This document shows positions 43,128-55,950 of a stretch of 64,000 nt of DNA, piece after piece. The stretch comes from Sipunculus nudus (Eukaryota > Annelida > Sipuncula > Golfingiida > Sipunculidae), in contig CM049311.1 in the NCBI GenBank assembly GCA_026874595.1, positions 39,392,676 to 39,456,675 of the forward strand, written 5' to 3'. The position numbers and the translations under genes are program-made. The notes under the pieces were generated by a model that saw only the letters and a list, made by a program, of their open reading frames with translations, did no database searches and was not told the origin of the DNA. Numbering within the stretch: the first letter of the stretch is position 1; each line of letters starts with the position of its first letter.

Positions 43128-43990
43128 GTAAGTGTTTCTGCCTTCGGAGCAAGCCAGACTGCATGGGAACCTAGCCTACTGCCCGCCCCCTCTAACGGAG
43201 CTTCCATATTTTCTTCCATTGCAAAACAATTACTGAAAACAAGGCTTAAGTATTTTCCCAACACTTTCGTGTATCGGTATTCTATTCAGTGTGAAGACGT
43301 TTTAGGAAAAGATATAATAACATGGATTTAAATAGACGAGTGGAGCGTATGTTACAGTTGAGTGTCTCGTACCGCGTGGGTCTTGCGGTGCATTGACATA
43401 TGGGTTACGTCGTGACATGTTTCCTCACGTTTTCGTGCCAGTATGACGTTGTTGTCACAGTAGAGTCAGTTCGTGTTTCCCTCTGAATGATACGAATGTA
43501 TAATAACCTCCATACTGTACATTTTCAGTTTAGTCGCCAGTTTGCTGAAACATGAAACCCCACTCGGATGTCATGGTCGTGCCATGGCTGCCAAAAAGCG
43601 TCACGCCCACTTTCTACACATTCTCCATGGACTTGTACATTTCAGCTCAGGGTGCTTGACATATACAGCCTACACAGGCGGCTGGTTGATTTCACTAACA
43701 GCTGTCAGTTTCATACACAGCCGTGTTTATTTTAGCTGAAGGTTGCATTAATGAATAAATTACTCAACAAGGCCTTTCCTTAACACAACTGTTGTGCCAT
43801 ATAAATTCCAAAATTACTTATTTTGCGCATATCACATGGCCTAACGTTTTCTTCTTCTAAAATCACTTCTGGAGCTAAAGCCTTCAGTCAGTTGACCAAG
43901 TGTTTGATCAGCATGATTTAGGTCTGCTGATCTTGTTTGTGGAAACTTTACCCTCTTGTTCAATGTTCATATATATAGATAGATTTATAA

Positions 43991-43994
<4 letters not shown>

Positions 43995-44062
<68 letters not shown>
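43995..44062. repeat. (TA)n microsatellite
   Basis: Uninterrupted alternating AT of about 68 nt. Confidence 0.95.
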
Positions 44063-44064
<2 letters not shown>

Positions 44065-47000
44065 CTCATTAAAATATAAATTTCATTTTCATCAGAAGCC
44101 ACTTCAAACTTTCCATTCGGCATCACTAAGAAAAAAATTCCATGACTTCAGATTTTCATATTTTGAGAAAAAAGTTTCTTCAATGTTCATAGACATAGTA
44201 AACTCTTATAGTATAGATTTTCCATTTCTAAAATATTTTGCTATATTGGTGTTGTTGCATTCAGAGATGGTTATCAGCATTTCCTGTGAAAGACGCTCCT
44301 TTCTACACTGATAGGTCTATTTCATAGTGAAGTATGGCTATCTATAGAAATAACAACATCAGTATATCAAGTACATGGCATTTATGTTTTTCCTGAGTAT
44401 GGCCTGTGCTGCTAAGTGTTGAAAAGTTCTCAGCCTCAGTTGAGTGGCTTTTGGGCTGTATATGTTCCATCATTTACACCCGATGGACTGTGCTGTTCTC
44501 ATAACTATTATCATGCAGGTCCTGCATCAGTTTGGCCACCCACTGAGCTGTAGCTTTGACAGTGCTGTGCCAGCCTTATCAAGTGTGTGCTGGATGGTTT
44601 GAGCAGCCAGTACATAGCTGGCATGTGTATTGCAGTGGAATGTGATAAAATGAATGGAGGTGAAAAAACTGGCCGTGAAGATTTGAACTCTACCCTTTTA
44701 GAAAAATGATAAAGCGGATGAGGAGTGACAACATGGCAGATTATATAGTTAGAAAACTTTGTTTGCAATTATGGTCAGTGTGATTTAAGAGAAGAAATTT
44801 TCAAAGTTGAGAAATATATCTCCCAAAAACAATTTCTTGATATTTTAAAAATTCAGATTTTTCATGTCTGATTGCTTAAAAAGAATATGTGATTGTAGTA
44901 GCATTGATTTTACATAAGAAATATTATTGACAGCTCTATACAATTTATTTGGAACTAAAGATGTACATTTATATATAAAGAAACTCGAATTAAAATGAAC
45001 TTTCCTGATATTTAATTGCTAATATCTCAAACATTTATGATGTGATCATTGTTACAGGAGCTCATCATGGTGATACCCTTAGCTGTTTGTAGTTCCATTT
45101 GTTTAATTTGAATTACACATTAATTCATCTAATAAGAGATAGGTGATGATTTATGTACAGCCTAAACGCACTGAGCCAGACACCATTGTTGTCCATCACA
45201 GACCAGCTGTATTATTCAATATGGCTACTGTTCAGTAGCTAATGTTGATGAAAACAGTCAATTCTTCTGTTTGGCCAAAGTGGGCAAAACATCAGAGAAA
45301 TTTACAGAAAAGCAGTGTGAAATGAATAAACAATATATTTCAAGTATGTTAGTGTTTGATGAAAGAGTATATATAGATTTAGGATAGGCACTGTAGTCTA
45401 CTAGTGTATCAGATCAGTTAAATTGTTCAAATTGTTCATAAAACCTTGTAATATACCTGTATCTTATCATGGCCTGGTCTGTAGGCAAACTTTTTATCAT
45501 TACATTTTATCAGTATGAATTCACCTACCACCACTGGAAAAGGGAAGTTAATTTGATGAGTGTTTCTATCAGATATATACACCGCACGTGCAAATTACCT
45601 TAAAACAGGTTACAACAAAGCTTCCTGTGTGGGACTTTTTAATTGAAAAAGTGGTTTCCACACATTCAGGTCACTATAGGAGGTAATTTAATTTTTTTGT
45701 TTTTTAGTAATTACTAAAGATTCCCTGATCTCTTTAGACATATCAATTGACATCAATTCTTTCACACACTCGTTCCCTTTCACTATCTAACACATCTCTG
45801 AGTCTGTGTATAGAACTGTCTTAATTAATGCCTTTTTTTTCTCAATCAGTTTACTACTCCCTTCCCTTTTTCCTTCCCTTTCTCTCACATATTTTCTCAA
45901 TCATCTGTGTGTATGCTTGCACCTCATTCTCTGGTTTTCTCTTTTATTATTTTCTTCCTTTCTCTCTCTCTCTCACACACACCAACAGACACAGCCATGT
46001 CCTGATTCTAGTAACATTAGTATGTTTATTGACACTGGTACTACAGGGGAAGTGTGTTGTTTTGGGGACAGGGTGGCTACAAGGGGAACGGCTGTGTCTA
46101 TTGACATCACCTGTTAGCCAGATAAAATATATTCTTTTTATCAGCCCTGGTTGTAGGCAAGGACTAGACATACAAATAAAAAGTAATTTCCACCAGGGTA
46201 GGGAAATAAAAAAGGTCCTTCTGTGACACAAACCTTAACATTGGCTGACAAGATTTGTGGGAAAGAGGAAAACAAAATCTCACAGCCGGGGACTGGCTGT
46301 GTGTAATGTGGAAGATAGTGACGGGATTACCATTTAAATTTTTGTGTAATAAATAAAAAAAAGTTAATAAATAATCACATAAGAAACCTTAGAAAAAAAA
46401 CATGTTTATACAGGGATTAAAATCATGTTTAAAATATTAAAACATGTTTAATGACAATTAAGTAAAACTGAGATATGGCAAACAGTAATAAATCTTACAG
46501 GTATGAATGATGGAATGGAAAAGTGAATTTCAGGTAATTTATGAGGGCATAGTTGCATTTGTAAAACAAAGTTTTATTGGGTATATAGTAGAAGAATATA
46601 GTCACTGCTCCAAAGTCGGGATGAAGTAATCCAAGGGAGGTAAATTAACAGGGATTTTATTATCAGACACACACTTTATTACATATTCATCTTCATAAAC
46701 ATAACAGTAGCCATTTGTGTCTTACCATTACCTATAATTTATAGTCTCTCTTTTATACCTCAGAAGGCAGTTACTGGGGTGGCATTAACTGTATATTTCC
46801 CGAATTATATTAATATGGGTTTCATTTGACTTTACTTGTTGTTTTCAGAGCACAATGCCTTACTTAATTTTAAGTAGGAAGCATGATTTCACTGGGGAGA
46901 ATGTAGACTTGTTCCATCTGATAAAATGGGCATGTTTCCTTTGTTTTCTAACATGAAATCTTATGATGTAGGCTTGTTGTTCATATACAATCCTTTTAGT

Positions 47001-48100
47001 ACACAGGCACTGCATGGGACACATTAGATAAAATATAAATGGCAAGACACTGTGAAGGAAAAGGAGGATGCGTAGGAATATATGTATCAATTAATTTTTC
47101 AGGAGGCCTGTTTTTATTTATGTTCAACAACTTCCTCACTTTTTATTTTCTAGGTGGATTCCACAAGAATAAATCAGATGTCATACAACTGAATTAAAAT
47201 CCTAGATAAATAATATCTGCTGGTATACTCAAAAGCTCGATGCAAATGCAGTTTATGAAATCAATCAAATAAGTAAAAAAAATAAGTACTGAAATTTTAC
47301 TGTATCAGCATTAATCTCACTGCAGTGTGTGTCAATGGGATATTTTCAATGAATTATCAATGTTAAACTTATAAGTGACATATATATCATATTTAGAAAT
47401 GTACAGTGCCTTAAGTAACATAAATCTACTTATTTGCACAATCAGAATCAACAGTTTGAGCTCAATAAATGTATAAACAAATATAATATATCACTAACAA
47501 GCTGCAGAGCATCCTCCTCGGTATGAATACTGATGCATTAAATTATTTCAATACACAAGTAAATGTTTATGCTCCAAACAAACAGAATGAAATTCAGTGA
47601 AACACACTTGATCATAAAATAACATTGCCAGCATATGGTTAATGAAGACATGTTTACACATCATAAATAGTAGCATATCCTACAAGACAAAGGGACATGA
47701 ACCAATAAAAGTCACTATTGCCACTTTCACATGGCAAATGCAAACCGGTTTCAAATAGTTTTGAATGCACATTAGAGCATTCACAAAGCAATCCAAAGAG
47801 TGTTCCAACTGTTTTAGCCATATGGTTCAGGAGGTGGTTTCAAACAGTTTTGAATATATATATATATATATGTTTATATATATGATTTTGTCATCTGCTG
47901 TTACAAACAATGAAGTCTTTCTTACAAAGCTTTTTTCTCCTGGACTTGAGACAGCTGGGTCTGATTTCTCTATTTTTTTGAATTTCCGAGTCCTGGACTA
48001 TAGAGTCAGTGTCCTGATGGAGTCCTGCCTCACTGTAACATTGAGATATAAATTACAATGACAGACTTATTATACACCAGCATTTTAATATATAGGTTGG

Positions 48101-48106
<6 letters not shown>

Positions 48107-48192
<86 letters not shown>
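48107..48192. repeat. (TA)n microsatellite
   Basis: Uninterrupted alternating AT of about 86 nt, the longest in the window; the IYIYIYIY-type open frames across it are artefacts. Confidence 0.95.
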
Positions 48193-48193
<1 letters not shown>

Positions 48194-50558
48194 AAAAGGT
48201 AGAAAAAAACTTTATATTTCTTTTGACATGGCATATGGAAGTTTTTAGATTTAAATTCTTTTTCTGCTGTTCTTTAAAGTTACTTAATATTTTTTATTGT
48301 AATGTTACACTTGTTTTGTGGATGCTGGAAATATTAAATTCATCATCCTTTGGGCCACAGAGAGAGAGGAGAGAGTGAAATGATATATTTGACTCCTGGG
48401 CTGTGTACAAAAACATTGCTATTTGAACTGCTATGGTTTCTCCGCCCACTGAGCATTTGCCCTCAAGTTGCTCAACAGCATAGTCTCCATAACAGGCATG
48501 TTGGTCTCATTTCCTCTCCACTTCCTCCTAGTAAAACTGGCTTGGTTGGCTTGAGCTATATTTGTGACACCATGACAGCTTGGGAATACTGTCTTGTGTA
48601 ACACAAGTGACTGTTGGGCTTGGATTGTCTCAGGCTGTCACAGACTGTAGCAATTTATTTACAGTGCTGCCAGTCTCTTATAATGTGCCCAGCAGCAGGT
48701 GCCTACGACCACTTTTTTCTCCCTCTGAAATAAAAAATAGCCATTTCCAGCATTCACTTAGGCTGTTCAGTTTTATTCGTGGGTATGTCATTTCATGCTT
48801 TTTGGAAGTGTTAGGCGTATAATGCTTTTGAAGCCTATTTTGATACTGATAGTCTTCTGAGTGAATTGATTAAATCAGATTATGTAATTAGTTAATTAAC
48901 TTAGCAGCTGTTTACTGATATGTTCAGTTAAATTGGCCCTAATTATGGTCAGTTAATTAACTTTGTGTTCATGTAGTTAATAGCTGCACATAAAGGACTG
49001 CAAAGCTCCTTTTTCATCTCTCTTCATTTATTATGCAAATAATGCTAACTACCTCTTTAACTTACTAGATATATGCAACGCCAAGCGATGGCAAGAGATT
49101 CACAATAAGGATGACCTAAGAAGGTCCCCCAAAATTTTTAGAGAGAAAAAGAGAGAGCACTTTTTCAGAAAACAGCAAGCCTCTGTTTTAGACATAATTT
49201 ATTAGTGTTTATTTATTTATTCAGGGTGTCAGTATAAAGTATTATTTGAATCTGCCTTTAAAGGATGTGGACTTTATACATTAGAACTTCCAGGGAACAT
49301 GCCTAGTAATTTGATCTAACAAAGTCATTCATTATCAGTGTACACTTAGAACCCCTCTGTATTCATGTGCTTCACTGAGTCACATATAAAAACAGACAAT
49401 TGTGGTTTTTTTTTCACCAGATGATGGACTCTGGCCTATGAACTAAAGCTCACTCTGTTGGGTAATGGGTTAACCTTTGACCTTTGGACTGGGCTGGAAT
49501 AGGGTAGATCCTTGTTGTGATCAGTAATGAGTGGGTCATGAGAGTTACACAGGATGTCAGTGTCTTCCTGATGTGTTTATCTGAGGTTCACTTTCACTCT
49601 CATTATGTAACAGTGTCTTTATTTTAGCCCACGGCAAACCCCTTGGGCCATAACATTAATTCTGGCTTTGTTCAACGATTTCCCTTATTTATTAAAGTGT
49701 ATACAGTTCAATTATTATTGTATATGCTAAAGTACACATCATGCAGATATACATGTAAAAAGAAAGAAAATATTACCAATTTTTTGGGTGGATTATTTAC
49801 ATGACATGTACAGGGTACTCTTTAGTTTAGGAGGTATGATTATGACAACTTCCTGAGGATATGCTACGGTTTATGATTGAATGGGGAGAAGTTAGTCCTG
49901 AGCTTTGTCCACAGGAAAATTCTACATTGTCAGTGGGAGTTATAATCAGTGGTTAAAAAAAGATAAAGTGGTAGTACTTGCTTAAATGTAAGGTTCAGTC
50001 AAAGTCATGAAAGAAACAGTTAATCCCAGAAAGGAATAAATTTTACTTATTATTTTTGGTCAATTTCCACATTGTTTGATTGTATATTGTGAACTTTTAA
50101 GTTTTAAGCCCTATCCAAATCCTCAGATTACAATATTACAACTTTAATGAATTTACTTAAGATATAAGTGAATATTTATTCCTCTGATTTTTGGCAAACT
50201 ACTGCATTATGCATATACTTTCACTTTTGTTTGTCAGTGTATTGACCTGACCTTGTAGAAGAGAACTCCTTATTGCAGAGGACCTGTACTCGTCTGGAGA
50301 CAGGTCAATCAGTGCAAACACAGGGGACCATTTACACAAGGAATATAAAAAATTAATGAACGGCAGGGGTAAACTCAAAGTGAAATGTCAACAAATCCCA
50401 AAGTCTGAAGGCTCCACATCATTTCTCTTGGTAACTGTGTATGTATTTGTATAAATACATGTATGGTATGAAACAAAATGTAGGAAAGGTAGATTTTGTT
50501 ATTTGTGAAATCATTCCAGATGGTTAGTGAAATTAATATTAATATTATAGGTAGAGAT

Positions 50559-50733
50559 CACAGTCGCTCGAATCCCTATTTCGGGGGGAAATGGGTAGAA
50601 ACATTGCATATTACACCTCTATAGTGATACATGCTATCTCCTTACTAGTATATACTTATATACTCATATATAGTGCACAGTTTTGTCCATTTCTCGATAA
50701 AAACAACCACAAATAGGGATTCGAGCGACTGTG
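50559..50733. mobile_element. hAT-like MITE, copy 2, with perfect terminal inverted repeats
   Basis: Left end CACAGTCGCTCGAATCCCTA and right end TAGGGATTCGAGCGACTGTG are exact inverses over at least 23 bp. GTAGAGAT lies at 50551-50558 and again at 50733-50740, an 8-bp duplication sharing one G with the element end, as in copy 1 at 22274. The intact ends suggest a younger insertion than copy 1. No ORF. Confidence 0.9.
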
Positions 50734-50740
50734 TAGAGAT

Positions 50741-53132
50741 TGAGTCATACTCAATAAATTGAATATTTTTATATTATTAAATGGATTTTGTAAGGATATT
50801 TATACCATAAAATTAAACCCTAAAAAAATCATGTTTATTCTGAGGACAGTGTCATGACCAGTGGACCCATTGATGAGGAAAAAGGGCAATATTAGCAAAT
50901 CTGTTCAAAATAAAAATTCTTTAGACTGTCAGTGAATAGTCTGTATTTTACTATTTTTTATATTAATTCTAGACCAAATCAAGGCATCAGTTTCTTGATC
51001 ATTTCATCAGGTGTTATTAGGAGGAGCTCTAATTCCTTTGAAGTCAGGATTTCAAATAAAATGCCAAAGGTGGCCCAAGGGGAGACACTTGTTAAATAAT
51101 TCTCCAGGGACTCTTCAGTGAAATAATTTTGTATTCACATAAAACACACAAGTGAAGAGTGTTATGGGTAATGTAGCAGAGAAGACATTGTTCTTTGTAT
51201 AGCTGTGACAGGCTGGTTATTGAGAGTGTAATAAAGGCTCCCAGTGTGTGCTTGCACATGCATCCAATACATCACTGGAACTTGTTACCCTGGAGTTTGA
51301 CCGAATGACCTTGTCATGGTGATGAGCTTCACTCCTGGCCCCCTGGGCATGCACGTCTTTAATGACATTTAAGGGCATGAAAATTAAGGCCAAGATAAAT
51401 GAGCATTATAATGTAACCATTTTGGGTTGTGGAGTAGTTCTGCTAAATGAAAGGATGAATATTAGTTACTTGGACATGCCCAGAGTTCCCTCATATTTGA
51501 TGATGTAAGCATTATTTTACAAGCTTAAGACTGGAGGCTGAATCTCTCATTAATACCATAATTGACCCCCTGTACCTGTCCAGTGCCCACTTTGAAGTAT
51601 AAGATCTGCACTATATGGCCCCGTGGCTAAATTAAATCTATTAGTCATGGCGGTTCAATCAGTGATCACAACACAGCCATAATTACTGAGTTGGTTGGAT
51701 TTGAATGCCATATGGATTGAGTCTGCTGTGTTATTAAGTTGTCTCACTGTGATTTGTTATTGATTTAATCTGAAAGAAGGTTTAATTTAAATAAAATCTT
51801 GGAAATTTTTATTATTTTCCAACACATCTCATAGTAGGTCGACAAAACAATTTTAGATTCAGATTCCCAAATTTACCGATTCAGCATTATGAGGAATACA
51901 ATACCTAACAATAAATGGACTGATAATACCAGGTACAAATATTTTGGATGTGCATGGAATTTGTTAGAGGGGTTTCTGGTGCACAAGTAGTAAATCATAG
52001 GTATTTTCACTGGTACTTCCTCGTTCTTCAGTAATCAAAAGTGTACCAGGATACAGGTTTTATTAAGCCATGAAGGAAGCTGGTACACATATTCTCTGAA
52101 TCTGTAAAATTCTGTTTTTTTTTCTGTGGAAGAAAATCTACTGGATATTATGACTGCAGGATCTCACATCTTTGTTTACGGCAATACTCTCAGTTTAAAT
52201 TTGTCATTTAAATTTTTTATGAGTATAAAGTTTTGTTTCTGGATGATGAAAAGAATTGATAATTTCTTAACATTATTTTCATATTGTCACTAGATCAAGT
52301 TTCTTCTATTAAATATAGAACCGTTATTCATTTGTCTTGTGCAAAATTATCGGAGGTTGTGATTTTGAGGGTCTTTAGCCCTTTGTTTTCTTATACTTGT
52401 ATACATAATTGTTATAATTAAATTGCAGTATATTTGTTTTTGGCACATGGCTGCTATCAGGGTTTATGGAATCCAGGGTAAGTTTGTGGCAGAAAAGGGG
52501 CACATCTATCTAGCTGCCCAAGTACTCTGAGGTCAGGGAGTGACTACAGTCATGTTGTTCCACAGTAGCTCCGCAGCAGAGAGAACCACTCAATGTGTTT
52601 GTACACACACTACACACAGTGAAAATGATGATATTAATATGTAAAGAAACTGAAATACCAAATCAAGTTTCAGAACTGAAGAAATAAACTCAGTTTTAAA
52701 CTCTGAAAACCGAAAGAGAAAGACTGGTTTCTCAAAGAAACCCTGATTACTGTTTCAGGGTAAAAAAGAAAATGAAACCAGTATATATATCACATGATGT
52801 CATTCAAAACTGTGCATATTTTCTCCAAGAACAATTGGAATTCACATACAAAATATAATAAAAATCAGAGCGTAATAACCTGAATCCCTGAATACAGATT
52901 TCAAAGGGAGAAAGAGCCTTGCTTTTGCCTCTTGTTTCATATTGCCATTTTCACAAGAATTTGCAACATTTATGAATAAAATTATAAATAACTTTTATTT
53001 AGGAAAAGAGTTAATTTAAACTAAAATACATACTTTAATAAAAAATGTCAGCAAAGCATATTAAGATTTAGTCAGGCTTACACATTTTTTTGTTGCTAAT
53101 CTTAAAGTGTTTGTTTGTAGGACCCGGCTCAC
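50741..53132. other. Non-coding intron or intergenic DNA
   Basis: No ORF or repeat could be supported. The stretch at about 51290-51780 is more evenly composed than its neighbours, but nothing recognisable is in it. Confidence 0.5.
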
Positions 53133-53286
53133 CCACATTGACAGGCCTCCCACACTGTGTCCTTAAGATATACTTCTGCAGCTTTTAGAGCAGATTGAGT
53201 TGCGTGGGATGTTATATTGAGAGGGGGCAGTGATCTGCCAGAGATAGGATGTTCTGACACAACTTTCAAATCAACAATTTTGTGTC
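53133..53286 (-). CDS. Candidate minus-strand internal exon, unidentified
   Basis: On the minus strand a pyrimidine-rich acceptor (TTTTCTCTTTTTAAATTACTGCACAG) precedes a 154-nt open segment that ends at CAATGTGG|GTGAGC. The frame gives HKIVDLKVVSEHPISGRS, then LPPLNITSHATQSALKAAEV and YLKDTVWEACQC, a balanced composition unlike the surrounding random frames. The segment is 2 nt + 50 codons + 2 nt. No protein family is recognised and no partner exon was found. It could be part of a gene nested opposite the second gene, or chance. Confidence 0.3.
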
Positions 53287-53289
53287 CTG

Positions 53290-54689
53290 TGCAGTAATTT
53301 AAAAAGAGAAAATGTGTGTTCAATCCCCAGTAAAGTGTCATTGATAATGATTTACTGCGAGGCTGTTAGTTTATATTATTGTTTATACTTTGTGTGGCTG
53401 TTGATCATACACTGAGATTATATAACATCACTTTAGAATAACAATTAAATGAATTACATTTAATAAAAAAATAACATTAAAATTAAAAGGAAGTTAAATC
53501 ATAACAAATGTTTTTTATATGAATTTTTAAAAATGTATATTCCTATTAAGTCTTTACAAATTTAAATATTACAACACAGGACATTGACACACACATTTAA
53601 TATTCATGAATATGAATTGATTGAAAAGATGGTGATATGTGAAGACTTTTGACCTATATTTAATGACAAATGGAGATTTTTAAATATTTCTGCTGATTAT
53701 GAAATATATGATGAATAAAACTTAAATAATTGTGTATCTGTCTGTGAAATTATAAAAAAAATAAAATGTGTTGTGGACTTGCCTGCATTAAGTGACCCTT
53801 AGTAGTAGTATTATTATTATATCAGCAATGTATGTTTACATTGAGTGTGTCAAATCTGGAAAGAATCTTGCAAGGTCACACTACACAACATTATATAATG
53901 ATAACCTAGTGGGGATGATAGTATCAGCCTTGTTAATCCAGGGGGGGGGGGACTTTTGACTTTGGCCGTAGTAAGGTACATATTTTCAGCTATGCACAAT
54001 CCAGATAGCTTAGCTGTCTTTGTGGACGGAGTTCCCTGATGTTTGTACCCAGTGGACACGTGACCTGGTTTTTCACTGATCATGGTTTGTTTCTGTTTGC
54101 TCTTTCGTCTTTTGAACTTTAGATGAAAACTACATTTTGACCTGACATATGGTACATGTATTAGAGTTTGCACTCAGTGGTAGTATTATGTATGCTTATT
54201 CACAAAATTATTCACTTAAACATAACATTCAAGTTCTTAACTTCTAGTTTTAAAAAAAATTGTTTGCATAAAATTCAGCTGTTCAACTGTATTTGTGATA
54301 TGGTCAATTCTGAAGAAGCCGAGTCCATAAAGTTATCGACTAAATTTCTTGCAAGGCACCAGTAAATGTTTGGATGTGATAACAGACAGTCATTTGGTAA
54401 AGAAGTGATCAAAATCATTCTGAATGAAAGATGTTTGTTATAGATTGACCAGCCCATCAGCTTGTATGGGTTTGATGTTTGTGTCAGATGTTGCTCAGAT
54501 AGTTCTCCCTGTTATAAGAGTTAAGCTATGTAGACCCTGGGGCTTACTTTCACAGACCATACCTACACTCCAGGCACCAAACCCCAGGGCCAGTCCCTAG
54601 GCCTGAAGAGCACAATTAAGTAATGAATGTATGCAGTGTGTGCTCATTTTTAAAATGTGTGTTGTTTAAAAAGGTTCAAGTTGAAAATA
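53290..54689. other. Non-coding AT-rich stretch
   Basis: No gene supported. A G run lies at 53941-53950 and a short hairpin CCCTGGGG...CCCCAGGG at about 54535-54591. Minus-strand open frames lack family motifs. Confidence 0.5.
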
Positions 54690-55027
54690 CAGGGTGTCAA
54701 GCAATCCTACTTTTCTTGTTTTGTCTCAGTCCTATTTTTTTCTCCTTTTTCTTGAAAATTCCTACCTTTTCCTACCTTTTAATTTAAATTACAGTATAAC
54801 ATGAATTATGACATATTCAAACAGCTCTGAATTTCTGTAAAATTGACTTTCTGTTACTATAAGTAAATTATTATTAGTAATGTTTAGTACCACCTGATTT
54901 TAAACTGAGCACAATGTAATAGGTGTTTAAAAATTGTTCTTCCTTTTTTTCTATTTATCCATCTTTTTCTTTACATTTCAGTCCTGCTTTTGTCATATAT
55001 TTTCATGAGTGTGTGCTTGACACCCTG
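54690..55027. mobile_element. MITE with CAGGGTGTCAAGCA terminal inverted repeats
   Basis: CAGGGTGTCAAGCA at 54690-54703 is the exact inverse of TGCTTGACACCCTG at 55014-55027. TGAAAATA occurs just before the left end (54682-54689) and again across and after the right end (55026-55033), so the target duplication is 6-8 bp depending on where the end is placed. CAGGGTGTC-type ends and an ~8-bp duplication suggest the hAT superfamily. The interior is T-rich with repeats of TCCTA(C/T)TTTT; no ORF. Confidence 0.75.
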
Positions 55028-55159
55028 AAAATATCATGGATAAAGATTCTGAATAGATATTTTGATTGATGAAGTTAAAATAACAATCTCCAGACACATG
55101 CTGTTTGCTGATAATAAATTTCAGTATAATTGGAGATAAGTTGCTTCAGTAATTGTATT

Positions 55160-55950
55160 CGCCAAAACGAAGTTTTGCGGATACTATGTTTTTTACTGGG
55201 TTCCGCTGTTGCCGCGTTCGTTTCTGGAGAACTCCTCTGAGACTACTGGACAGATTTTTCCGTAACTTACACCAATTATCAGGTCACATGTGAACAGGTG
55301 CCTAACTAATTGGCGTTGACATCTGACCTTTCCTCTCTGCCCAGTGTCCATTTGTGCGTCTGTTTCCACATATAAAACCACATATTTTGGGAACTGTTTG
55401 ACCGATCAGGAAAAACCTTTTGTACAAATGTAGCCCTTGGATAGCTTTATAACATACGCAAAAAATGGTGGCGCCACCTGCAACCATGTTTGCACAGTGT
55501 TCATCTGTTTGTCTGCCTTGGGTTAAATCACTCATATCTCTGCAGTGGTTTGACTAATTCACTTGAAATCCAACATGCATATACATCCTGGAAAGCTTTC
55601 TTGATTTTATGACAGGTGGCACCACCTACATTCACGTTTATGCTGCAGACATCCAAGCTCATATCTCGGGGAACCGTTTGATCGATTGAGCCAAAATTCT
55701 GCATGTGTATAAATCTCACATAGCTCTTAATCATATGCAAAACTGGTGGTGCCACCTGCAGCCATTTTTGCACAGCATCCGTCTGTTTGTCTGCCGTGGG
55801 ATAAAATCACTCATATCTTGGCAGTGGTTTGACATATCTGCCTTAAATTTTGCATATGTATACAACTTGGACAGCTTTCTGTATTTTGTGGCAGATGGCG
55901 CAACCTACGTACAGATTTCAGCTGCAGACATCCATGCTTATATGCAACAC
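55160..55950 (+). mobile_element. Tandem-repeat element, family E, dimeric ~280-bp units, 3' end lost or unclear
   Basis: Opens with a hairpin CGCCAAAACGAAGTTTTGCG (55160-55179), like the palindromic starts of the other tandem-repeat elements. Two half-units alternate. GGTGG(C/T)GCCACCTGCA.CCA with TCTGTTTGTCTGCC falls at about 55469 and 55744. GGTGGCACCACCTACATTC and its relative fall at about 55615 and 55891. That gives a dimeric period of about 276-284 bp. No matching 3' subterminal inverse (GGCGAATAC) was seen, though CTAGTTTA near 56051 could be the end. Confidence 0.5.

Larger units (their letters stand above)
43128..50550. other. Presumed first intron of the second gene, repeat-poor
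   Basis: No exon could be supported. Contains (TA)n tracts at 43995-44062, 47854-47884 and 48107-48192, a T/C-rich stretch at about 45830-45990, and a TAAT/TTAATTAA-rich segment near 48880-49045. The open frames here have no family motifs; those at 45806-46226 come from the pyrimidine-rich tract. Confidence 0.5.

Noticed and set aside
45806-46231. Hydrophobic 103- and 132-residue frames (SLLLPSLFPSLSL...)
   Set aside because: Produced by a pyrimidine-rich TTCCC/CTCTCT tract read in two frames and its complement; no domain and no splice context.
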